In this document: one piece after another, positions 54,901-64,000 of the stretch
Layout: every line of letters begins with the position of its first letter
Position numbering within the stretch: position 1 is the first letter of the stretch
Origin: Micromussa lordhowensis
Taxonomy: Eukaryota > Cnidaria > Anthozoa > Scleractinia > Lobophylliidae
Reading direction: 5' to 3'
NCBI GenBank assembly: GCA_964020085.1
Contig: OZ026604.1
Span: 9,918,132 to 9,982,131, forward strand
DNA length: 64,000 bases
Made by a program: the position numbers and the translations under genes
The notes under the pieces: generated by a model
What the model was told of the DNA's origin: nothing
Seen by the model: the letters and a program-made list of their open reading frames with translations, nothing else
Databases searched by the model: none

Positions 54901-57074
54901 TTAAAACTCATTCCTGTCCGACCCGGTAAATTTCAGACACTGAAGTCTTATGACTTAAATCGTGACAGAAAATTTGCGTTACATCCGCTTTTCACCAAAT
55001 TTGGACAGTGAAATGACGACATAATTCTCCAATCACAGGCCAATTTTCAGCTCTTTTCGACCTATCCCCCCCTCGGGAGAAGTTTGTCAATCTGACTAAT
55101 TAGTATGCATGTGGCCGTAATGGCTGACATCGCGAAGAAATGTTTAATTTTGCCAAGAATTGGGCCAAATCTTTCGGAAATGGAACTCAGGACATTTGTA
55201 AGGCTAATGTAAGTAATTTTGGAACCATTCGCTGGCTGGTAAGGTTGAAATTATCCAGAAACAAGAGTTTGTTTGCGATACGTGCAGCGGCCCACGTTGA
55301 ATAAATTATCGGCTTGTTTTCGCATTCTCATGCTTGTCTGCTTTGTTTTTCGTTTCGCTCTCTTATGTAGCACTCAGAAGTAGTTTTTTCGTCTAAATTA
55401 CTTTAGAAAAGTTCGAAAAAGATTTTTCCATTCAAGTTTCAGCTGTTAAACGATATTTGTGGATTTTGTGGACCAAAACGGCTTTCGTGTGTTCGCCCGT
55501 GTTTTTCTGTTGCTACGGGTTACCGCCCTAATCAAGTTAACTCAAACACTTGAGCGAGATACAAAAGATAAATTCTAATTCCGTCTGGTTTTGTTCGATT
55601 TTGCTGAAATTTTAACATGATGAAGCTGGATTTTACTATTGCCGATGTGTGGTATTTGTCAATGCGAAAGTGATATTTTGCTTCGAAGCCAGAGTTCGAA
55701 TGGAGTTTTGCGTAACGCGTGGGTTTCGATGTGACTTTGTAATGCGAGATTTATTTTTATCTCAAAGAAAAAAATAGCTGAGAAAGGTCATATTCTTGAC
55801 CTTTCAAACGAATATAAATTTACACATGTCCCGCAATGACTTTTTAGTGAAAAAACATGATTTTTGACGAACGGTGGCTCTCGAATTTTTTTCCCGGGAA
55901 AAATTGTGACAAGAATGAGTTTGAGGGGCAGATCAGGGAAATTAAAAGTTGGGGCTTATTACCCTAACAAATGAACAGTCTAGGCTATCTTAGATGGTAT
56001 TTCCTGTAGTCTTTGAGGCTCCAAGCAACAGATTTAACTATTTAGCAAACAACAATAGAGGAATGCCACTTATCAAAAATGCAAGACAAAAAGCTCCACC
56101 AGGTCCACCCAACATGATCCTACACCTAATCCCTATTTTCTTGAATTGGAAAACATCAGATGCCTCACAATATAGCAATGCTTCTGAAATTCAAGGTTAT
56201 CTGACTTATCACGTTCATGCACCTGGTTGTAAATAATATGTAAAATGTATGTGCCAAATGAAGTTATTCTTTCCTTTCTTTTACATTACTCCCATATCTG
56301 CTCAAGAATAAAAAGGAAAGAAGGGTAAAATTGTATAGTAGAGTTAAGAGGGCACTACAAAAAAGGTTTTTCAAGACCCAAATTTCAATAGCATTAATCG
56401 CTTAGATTGAGCACCATGCCTTGGAATAATCTCTACTTCCAAACTTCTTGTGATTCCCATCTAGTATAAGCTTTTGTGTGCAAAAAGACAACTCTTTATT
56501 GATGCACTTTTTAGTGTCAAAGCTAGGGCCCCACATAAAAAAAAATCCATATACTTGACTGGGCAGTAAAAGGCATTTCTATTTTTCTTTCCTTGCTGCT
56601 TTATTTGTTTGGATGTTGGGGGGGGGGGGGTAATATTGTCAGGTACAGAGAAATTTGGACTCAAAATGCCCTGACTTTGGAGGACCCAACACCCCTACTA
56701 TTTGGAGTAATACAACTTTGTTTTGAATTTTTCTTTTACAGATGTAAATTTCAGCTACCAAGGAATTACTGCATTTTATTGGGACCGAAGAGTTTGTGAA
56801 TGAATATGGAGAGCTTTTCCTAATCCTGAACAAAATCAATCAAGACTTTGTGGAGTCTTTCTTCTCATGTCAAAGACAAATGTGTGGAGGGACTCAGAAC
56901 ATGACTGCATTTGTGTATGGCTATAATGTGAATGGATACACAACATTTCAAGCCACAAAGGCACTAACCAGCAAGCAAACTAATGTTTATGAATATGCAA
57001 GACGCATATGCATATGTTTATGCAAGAGGCCCTGTCTTATTTCGATGGTGAGCAAGAACTTCCACGAAGAATAA
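51990..57074 (+). pseudogene. P-element/THAP9-like transposase with C2H2 zinc fingers, broken
   Basis: Coding begins after acceptor ATTTTAG with PTGYGNVSSATVKKRF. Later parts include CHGCDYEKYESFLPADCDCG (about 53010), two C2H2 fingers (CQWNKCDKKFQHVDELYCHC to H; CKWTGCTKTYNKLKLLQNHL to H; 53473-53710), SIYNDMRLSGGLKCP, the RNase H-like start GGLFFDEVKIKQGLVFDRST, SDPPHLMKKLRYNLYNSG, LIWDHIYAVFNREKQ, HIHLDSPSKMRVKLAVETL, then FWKVFDDSKPIRNENDARIQ. After an insertion of about 1 kb the C-terminal part is KINQDFVESFFSCQRQMCGG. These are P-type transposase motifs. Frameshifts near 52510, 52780, 53430, 53920, 54360 and 54620 inactivate it. No THAP finger was found upstream. Confidence 0.75.
55120..55208 (+). 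other. Possible first coding exon inside the insertion that splits the P-like transposase
   Basis: ATG at 55120 opens MADIAKKCLILPRIGPNLSE through LRTFVRLM and ends exactly at GTAAGT (55209), a strong donor. The surrounding 54.9-55.98 kb has no P-transposase homology and may be a separate inserted sequence or a large intron. No following exon was identified. Confidence 0.25.
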
Positions 57075-57891
57075 ACAATGATGGAACATGTAATATGGTA
57101 GAATGGTTTGTTGAAATATGAAGTATCATTATCTGCACAGTACCAGCAAAAACGTTTTCTCAAAGAAAAGTTATGAAAATACGTTTTACAATATAATTTC
57201 CTTCATTGGACAACTTTAAAATATGTGATTGAAGGGCTTAGAACAAAAGTGCTTTATGTTGAAAATGAACTTTTTGCACACTCTGGAATTATTATTGCAT
57301 CTACATGCACTCTACACTTTGCAAAGAAAATTATGTCTGGGGGTAGCCATGGAGAGGCTCACTACTGGTTAGGTTAGCTTTGTTCATGGGTCCATGGCAA
57401 GCTGTTGACAAAAAATATAATCAAATATGTATCTTAACACATATCACTAAAGACCAATTAAAGAATGCTGCAATTGAATGGAGAATATGCTGTCTTTCTT
57501 TGATTCTAAAAATGTTATTAATTTTATCAGCCACAGCAAAATACAGTGACAAAATGAATCTTTAAAGACCTGTCATTTATTAGAGGGGGGGGGGGAAGCT
57601 GGTGCGAATGGGGGGGAGGGTCATTATATTTTATGTGGCCAAAAAGGGGAGGGTCACCAGAAATTTAAGCATTTTTTGTAAACATTACTGTTCACAGACA
57701 AAACTAAATAAAAAATAAAATATATTTTTAAACAAATAAGTCCTTTGAACAGCAAGATTTTTAAACTGTAATAATGATCAACCAGAACCCTTAGCACATA
57801 ACCCAAATATCTTCCTGTAATGCTTGAGGGAAAGCCAGACTACATACATTAAGAATGCAAAATATTGTGATATAAAGAAAATGGTACATAC
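57075..57891. other. 3' flank of the P-like transposase; no gene
   Basis: AT-rich sequence with G-runs at about 57580-57620. Terminal inverted repeats of the P-like element were not located. Confidence 0.45.
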
Positions 57892-58365
57892 TTTTCAGGA
57901 TACTTGATATTGACAACTTCCACACTTGAGAAGAATTTTTTTAGAGTGTCAATCTGCTTTGCTTTGCCCTTGCCAGAAAAGCATGGAAGATCCAGACTTT
58001 TGAGAATTCTGACCAATCCTTTGCCCGTAAGAAAATGCAAAGGTGAGCTGGCATCGCCTTCCTTTAAACTTGCAAGAAATTGCTCCACTTTTTCTGGAAT
58101 TTCTGCATTTTTTCTAAGCTCTGTAACAATACCTGGAGTGGCATTTTGAGCTTTAGCAGCATTTTCTCCCCCCTCTGTTCTCGTCTTCCTGGTGGCTGTG
58201 TTTTTAGTTGATTTAGGTAGACTTTTCCGCAAGCTTTGGCTTGACTTCTGAGGCTTTAATTGAAGTTGCTCTCTAATTATCTGTTGCTTAGATTTCAGAA
58301 ACATGGTGACAATACGTTGAAGAAGTACAATGTATCGCATGAGCTGCTTTTGCATATCCACTGGC
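57892..58365 (-). CDS. Unassigned exon of a Lys-rich protein with a SAP-like segment, cut by a LINE
   Basis: Minus-strand coding runs from the LINE junction (about 58365) with MQKQLMRYIVLLQRIVTMFL, KSKQQIIREQLQLKPQKSSQ, basic/Ser-rich sequence, then EKVEQFLASLKEG, and LTGKGLVRILKSLDLPCFSG, which resembles a SAP or LEM-type helix pair. It ends at a plausible donor GTATGTACC (57891-57883). It is convergent with the P-like transposase and could be that element's second gene or a host exon. No family was recognised; the upstream end is lost to the LINE insertion. Confidence 0.4.
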
Positions 58366-58369
58366 TTTA

Positions 58370-60842
58370 AAAATGACCTAATGGAATTCACTGAATCAAA
58401 TAAACTCCCTGGTATATTGCTCTTCATAGACTTTGAAAAAGCCTTCGATACGTTGGAATGGCCCTTTATCCAACACGCGCTAAAATTCTTCAATTTTGGC
58501 CCAAACATTCGGAAATGGATCTCAGTACTTTATAATGATGTTGAGTGTGGAGTTATTAACGGAGGATACATGACTAATTACTTTCGGGTGTCAAGAGGCG
58601 TAAGGCAAGGATGCCCTCTGAGTTCCTTACTATTTATCCTATGCGTAGAAATTCTAGCACAAAAAATACGTCAAAATCCTAAAAGTACGGGTATTGAACT
58701 ACCTTATTCTTGTGAAGCTAAACTAAGTCAATTCGCTGATGACACTACATTAATATGCAAGGAAACTTCGTCTCTGCGTAAAAGTATGTCGGTATTGGGA
58801 AAGTTTGGCGATATCTCAGGTTTAAAGCTAAACAGCAAAAAGACAAAGGCTCTGTGGATAGGCTCATTGAAAAACAATAAAAGTAAACCCCTTGAAATAA
58901 ATGTCTCCACTGATCCAATTAAAATCTTAGGAACGTACATTTCACATGACAGCGATGAAAACAATAACCTGAACTTTTTTCTTAAAATCCAAAAGATGAA
59001 AACCAAACTAAACATTTGGTTGTCTCGTGGCCTCCCTCTAATGGCAAGAGCCCTACTTGCTAAAACGTTAGGAATCTCAAAATTGGTAAATACGGCCTCG
59101 ATGCTAACTGTTCCACAAGAAGTTCTTAAAAGAGTCCAAACGAAACTTTTTAATTTTTTATGAAAAAACAAAAAAAGACAAAATGAAACGAGAAGTTCTT
59201 TGCCATAACGGTTAAAGCGCTCCGCTTAAGGTTATTCCCTTGAAATTGTTCTACTATCAAACTTTTTTTGAAACTTGGCATAGTTAACATTCATGATATG
59301 ACCATTTAAAAAATGTAATAAAAAAATGGGGTCACCGTGCTTGTTTACGCGTCAGCAGGCCATGAAAATGGGGTATTTTTACTGGTTGCGCGAATCATTT
59401 TCATACAGAATTAAGTCTTGATTACTTGAAAGACACAAAATTTTATCTTGAAAGTAAAGCTTCTTTTATTCACAGAAGTAGTATTGCTTCATTTAAGCCG
59501 TTTTTGATTGCCTGGTTGCGGGAATATTGCACTTTTTCGGACAGTTCCGTGGTAAGGTTGAAGTCCTCGCCTTGGTCAAAATACACTCAGTATGGAACTA
59601 TTTTGCAAAAAAAAATCATGTTCTACTATCAAACTTTCTTCCTTCTTCAAATATGTTCTTTATTAGACTGTTCTTAGCAAATATCAAAGAAAAAAATCGG
59701 GGGTCACCGAGCTTGTTTAATAGAAAAAGAGCATTTATTTCGCTATCAAGCTTAGTTTGAGGGAAATCTCTTAGGTTTTGTACGCGCGCTAATGACGCGA
59801 AAATCGTGCGCAGTAGGGATGCGCAATGCAATACTAAGGAATTACCTTAAGCTGGATCGGAAGACTGTTAGAAAAAAACCCTTCCACGAATGCTTGGAAA
59901 GCTATTCCAAATGCTTTTTTTCGAAAAGTATGGAGGTCTCAACTTCCTACTCAAGTGCAATTACAATACAAAGAAGTCTTACAAAAGTGTACCGTTATTC
60001 TATTTAGAAATGCTAGATTACTTTCAGGAATTACGCCAGGTCAACCAGGATAGCTACGAAAGTGACCTTATTCTTTGGAATAACCAAAATATAACCATTG
60101 AATTCAAATCGCTGTATTGGAAGAGGTGGACTGAAAATGGAATTTATTACATTCAAGATATTTTAAATGAAAATGGTAAATTTCTTTCTTTTGAAGAATG
60201 TAATCGAAAGTACAATATGTCAGCTAATTTTTTAAACTTTTTTCAAATCCTTGCATCTATTCCACCGAGCCTCAAATCCAAGGCGGCTTCTACGCGAAGA
60301 CCTAAGAATTCTGTTCTCGATAGTTCTGACATTTTTTACTTTTCCCTTGAAAATCGGTTCTTCTTTCTAAAATGAAATGAAAAGACTACTACCTTCTGTT
60401 CCAAGAAAAATCAGAGGTTACACCTACAGCCGTCAAGTCTTGGGTCAAACATTGCCTTGGCATAGAAGATAAGTGACAAAAGTTATTCAAAAATATACCT
60501 CACCTCTCGGCCGACAACAAACTGAGACAGTTCTCGTTTAAATTATTACACCGTATTTTAGTGTCCACAAAGGAGCTGAAGAGGTTCAAAATTTCCGAAA
60601 GCGACGATTGTTTTTACTGTAAATCCCCTGATTCCTTGGAACATGCATTTCTGGAATGTCCTGCCGGCCTAAACATCTTTCAAAAAGTTATTTCATGGTT
60701 CAATAATGAACACAGAGTTAACTTCACACCATCTAAAATACAGCTAATATTTAAGGACTATGATCTCAATCCAAATACAAGCTTAAACCTCACCCGGAAG
60801 TTTCGAATTTTAGTCTTGCAAAATGTTGGAGAAAACTATTAA
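58370..60842 (+). pseudogene. 5'-truncated LINE: RT and C-terminal zinc ribbon, split by an insertion
   Basis: The RT is open for 58370-59160: ILLFIDFEKAFDTLEWPFIQ, GVRQGCPLSSLLFILCVEIL, the catalytic LSQFADDTTLICK, GLKLNSKKTKALWIG, and MARALLAKTLG. At FNFL the next codon is TGA where Trp is expected, and frame decay follows. After an insertion (about 59215-59845) coding returns with WKAIPNAFFRK, YGGLNFLLKCNYN, SDLILWNNQNITIE, WKRWTENGIYYIQDILNENG, and a Cys/His zinc ribbon CFYCKSPDSLEHAFLECP ending near 60842. The endonuclease is absent. The clade is not certain; L1/Tx1-like is possible. Confidence 0.85.
59215..59845. mobile_element. Insertion of about 630 bp inside the LINE
   Basis: LINE coding stops at about 59210 and resumes at about 59845. 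The insert holds two related direct blocks, each with TGTTCTACTATCAAACTTTC-like sequence followed by GGGGTCACCG-GCTTGTTT (about 59250-59350 and 59620-59722). Boundaries and duplication are not resolved, and some LINE codons are missing, so it may be a replacement rather than a clean insertion. Confidence 0.5.
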
Positions 60843-61204
60843 TTTTCTTGAATTGAAGTCAGCGCTATCTTTGCAGTGGAAAGCTGAAAAATGCGAAAGT
60901 TAAATTAATTTAATTCAATTTACAATATACAATCAGTCTCATTGGCAAATTCAGTCATTAGTGTTTTACTACTTTTTGTTATAATAGGAATGTAAAGAAG
61001 CATCAGTAATGGGATTATATTGTAAGCAGTGTAAGTTAGTATTAGTAGTTAGCATTGGTATCGTAACTTAAAAAAGGATAAATGTTTTGTTTTGTAGAGT
61101 AAGTATAGGTAATCATACGGTTTCGAGTTCAATTTGGAATTAATTTGCACTCGCCGAAGCGGCTCGTTATGGTTGCCGGATTGTTGCAATATTTAACAAC
61201 ATAC

Positions 61205-61590
61205 AATTTATATTCAGCAATTCATATTTTTGTTCAGTAAACTCATTTTTAATTCAGTGATTCATAATTTTATTCAGTAATCGTGATTTTATATTCAATG
61301 TGTCGTATTTTTGTTCAGTAAACTCATTTTTAATTCAGTGATTCATAATTTTATTCAATAATCGTCATTTTATATTCAATGTGTTGTATTTTTGTTCAGT
61401 AAAACTCATTTTTAATTCAGTGATTCATATTTTTGTTCAGTAAAACGTATTTTAAGTTCAATGATTTTTATTTTATTCAGTAAATGGTAATATATTCAAC
61501 ACTGTTTTTGTTCAATAAAATTCCCAATTTTTGTGCACGCCGTCAAAATTTTATTCAATACGTCCGATTTTTATTCAATAATTTCCGCTG
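61205..61590. repeat. Clustered TTCARTRA-like short repeats before the integrase-type transposase
   Basis: About 16 copies of a TTCAGTAA / TTCAGTGATTCA / TTCAATA motif, mostly spaced 15-35 bp, occur in T-rich sequence, with a 96-bp higher-order unit (CTCATTTTTAATTCAGTGAT) repeated at about 61240, 61326 and 61408. The cluster ends about 40 bp before the transposase ATG. Subterminal motif arrays of this kind often bind the element's transposase; that role here is inference. Confidence 0.62.
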
Positions 61591-61629
61591 TCCTATTGGT
61601 CAGCGGACCAACAAAGTGACTTTAAAAAA

Positions 61630-62941
61630 ATGGCGGCGACTATGGAGGTTACGTGGGAGGACGTACTTTCCTCCATTGATAACCTGTTGATGGAGACGGA
61701 AATCCAAGATAATAATTCAGATTTAGGTTTCCACGAAGCGGCACTAGTCCTCAACAGACTAGAAATGGCGGTATCTGTCCTGCGTGCAATAGTTGATATG
61801 GAACTGGTTTTAGACAGGAACGTTGGTCAAGTTTTAGGTCAGTTGTGTGGTTTGCTTACAGTCATATACCAATACTGGGGAGCAATAGTAAGTCAAATGA
61901 GACGAAGGACTGTAAGTTTGCCAGATTTTGGATTGCGCGAGACGACTCATTCCGCAAACCCAGGAAGACCACCCTTTGTCATCGAGAAGGAACTACTAGA
62001 GGACCTCCGTAGCGCTTCCTACACATGGACAGATATTGCGAAGATGTTACGAATTTCGCGCTGGACCTTGTATAGAAGGGTAAGAGAGTACAATCTGGAG
62101 CACTTAAGTCGATATTCGGATATTTCAGATGATGAACTAGATGCCCTAATAAGAGGATATATTTCTAGGCATGGAAACACAACAGGAGAATCATATTTGA
62201 TTGGTTTTATCAAGTCTCGTGGGCTGAGGGTTCAAAGGGATAGGATTAGGATGTCACTGACTCGTGTTGATCCAGAAAACACTGCATTAAGGTGGGCGTG
62301 CGTGATAACGCGAAGGGTATACAGCGTTCCTGGGCCAAATTCTCTGTGGCACATTGACGGCCATCATTCCCTAATTCGATGGATTCGTTATTCATGGCTG
62401 CATCGATGGTTTTTCGAGACGAATTATATATTTACTATGTGCTGACAACAACCGTTCAGAAACAGTAGGTGATGTGTTTCAAAATACAGCAGAAGAATTT
62501 GGATGGCCTTCACGTATTCGAGGAGATCATGGGGGTGCATGAGAACTCTATTGTTGCTTCATTGATGGTACAAGTAAGGGGTGATGGCCGTGGTAGTTTT
62601 ATTGCCGGCTCCTCTATAGGAACCAGAGGATAGAGAGACTCTGGCGTGACGTCTTTAGGTGTGTTGTTTTCCTATTCTACTGTGTATTTTATGCATTGGA
62701 GGAAAGTGGAAGCCTTGATTTGGAGAACAATGAGCACATGTTCATTTTGCATTACATATTTAATGCACGCATTAATTATGCATTAAAGGAGTTTGCCTCC
62801 GCATTTAATAACCGTCCCATTCGCACAGAAATTCAACAAGACATGCTGGATTTGTTGCAACAAACTGTAAATCCACTTCATGAGTCAAATGTTTACGGGA
62901 TTGACCTTTACATGCAAGCAATTTCTTTGTTGTATAACTGA
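61630..62941 (+). pseudogene. Integrase-core (rve-like DDE) transposase, frameshifted
   Basis: ATG at 61630 opens 271 codons: an N-terminal helical region, PGRPPFVIEKELLEDLRSAS, helix-turn-helix WTDIAKMLRISRWTLYRRVR, and the first catalytic Asp in NSLWHIDGHHSLIRW. A one-base shift near 62385 moves frame to IHGCIDGFSRR and FGWPSRIRGDHGG (second Asp). A TGA follows at about 62538, and another shift leads to NQRIERLWRDVFRC (Glu), then LHYIFNARINYALKEFASAF and FNNRPIRTE, ending at 62941. All three acidic residues are present, but the frame is broken. The family is multicopy in fish and cnidarians; IS3EU-like assignment is a guess. It has no retroviral RT or LTR context. Confidence 0.72.
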
Positions 62942-64000
62942 ATGTACATAGAATACTCAAGGTAGTTACTATAGGATGAGGAGTGACTTGCCAAAGTTGT
63001 ATACTAGGCATGTGCCTCTGCACCATTTTTATACCCTCCGAGGGAAATGGTACTCCATTCACAAATGAACACCAAAATAAGAAAAAAAGTGGTCTACTCT
63101 GTGAAGAGCTGTGTTTTTAGGGTTACGGTTTAGAACCACAGTGTTAATCCAGACAGATTTCCTAAAACTTCCAAATATTTTAAATACTTAAATTCTTACC
63201 CTAACACGTGAATTGTGTATAGTACCTCATGCTCTGGAATTCTCCCCATAATACGGAGTTCCTTTGAAAATTTACTATACCTGTGGGTACTTTGACCTTC
63301 CATATCAAGTGTCCATTGATAGAGGTTCCTTTCAGGTTTAGGTTTTTTTTTACTGAACTTGACCAAGCTGTTTTGAAGGCAGGTTTATGCTACCAATGGT
63401 TAATATTTATTTTTATCAGTTGTTAGTTTTATCTTGTAGTCTGTTTTGATCCATCATTTTTGTATCACATTACTGGGGCTCTGAGGCTGGAAATGCTCAG
63501 GTACAGTGAAACCTGGTTGATCCAGACTCAAAAGGAAGATGACAGCTTCCATCCCCATTCTATTAATCCATTAATTCCATCCCCCTTGGCCAGTCAGGCT
63601 TTTTATTAGGACAAAGAAAACTTCTTCTATGTTCAGGTGTTCGAGTTTATTCAGTTTACTGGGCGTTATTATGCACTGTATATTTGCAAAAAAATATATT
63701 ATACAATCATTTCAAAAAGGTTGTTTTGGTAATTGGGCATTGGGTACATGGATCAGGCTGTAATCTAGGAACCGGAAGAAGGCTGGAAAATAAAAGCAAT
63801 TGTTTCACATTCATGAACAAACTTTTAATGTACTCTCCACATCTACCTCAAGTACAAAGACAGTGCATTATTGAGATTTGCTTGTTTTACTTTTAGAGAT
63901 GCCAATTTCTCTTTATCAGTTTAGTATCTTGTAAACAACAAAAGATAAGATAAGTTATCAACAAATTTTCTACTTGTAGAAAATTCGTAAGCCTAACATC
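62942..64000. other. No gene seen
   Basis: 3' flank of the integrase-type element. Only short open frames without domains are present. A matching terminal repeat for the array at 61205-61590 was not found; a lone inverted TTTACTGAA at about 63347 is the only hint. Confidence 0.45.

Noticed and set aside
59205..59240. Possible tRNA-like sequence in the LINE insert
   Set aside because: GGTTAAAGCGCTCCGC superficially resembles a tRNA arm, but no cloverleaf or A/B boxes could be built.
61630..62941. Endogenous retrovirus integrase
   Set aside because: There is no reverse transcriptase, protease or LTR; the domain order matches stand-alone integrase-type transposases.

Overview
The window looks like a stony-coral or other anthozoan nuclear genome. 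It is AT-rich with few, intron-split genes and is dominated by mobile elements of kinds common in Cnidaria: Ngaro- and DIRS1-like tyrosine-recombinase retroelements, Penelope-like elements, LINEs, THAP/DDE and P-like DNA transposons, and many short inverted-repeat elements. There is no prokaryotic operon layout. The species is inference; no single-copy marker gene was found.

Layout. 0-5.6 kb: short repeats, a complete small inverted-repeat element, and a 159-bp tandem pair carrying a Penelope-type hammerhead-like motif. 5.6-8.56 kb: a tandem array of about 26 units with higher-order structure. 8.6-14.7 kb: an intact Ngaro-like retroelement (minus strand; Gag, RT/RNase H and tyrosine recombinase ORFs all open; split direct repeats nearly identical), so probably young. 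15.6-17.5 kb: tandem duplications, a 237-bp TTAA element and a small array sharing its end sequence, inverted, with the 5.6-kb array. 18.3-21.3 kb: 3' end of a host-type gene for a cysteine-rich multipass membrane protein (minus). Its paralogue is at 42.8-50.0 kb, with an exon of identical length (1,566 bp) and the same phase-1 intron, but that intron has swollen to about 5.3 kb, mainly through a decayed DIRS1-like element.

24.6-37.9 kb is a nest of insertions. The outer shell reads as a TTAA-flanked inverted-repeat element of only about 1.7 kb before insertions, carrying a three-exon minus-strand gene for the P2X7 C-terminal (ballast) domain. Its last intron holds a Penelope-like element with a 16-bp target duplication (itself split by a 1.38-kb insert), and an 8-kb DNA transposon encoding a THAP + DDE transposase facing a SAP-SWIM-YqaJ nuclease. 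That transposon in turn holds a second Penelope fragment (GIY-YIG), a TTAA MITE and a LINE.

50-64 kb: palindromic fold-back elements, a 5S rRNA-like fragment, a broken P-element/THAP9-like transposase with C2H2 zinc fingers, an unassigned minus-strand exon cut by a LINE, and a frameshifted integrase-type transposase behind an array of short TTCARTRA-like repeats. Apart from the two paralogues and the Ngaro ORFs, nearly all coding sequence here is broken by stops, frameshifts or catalytic substitutions.
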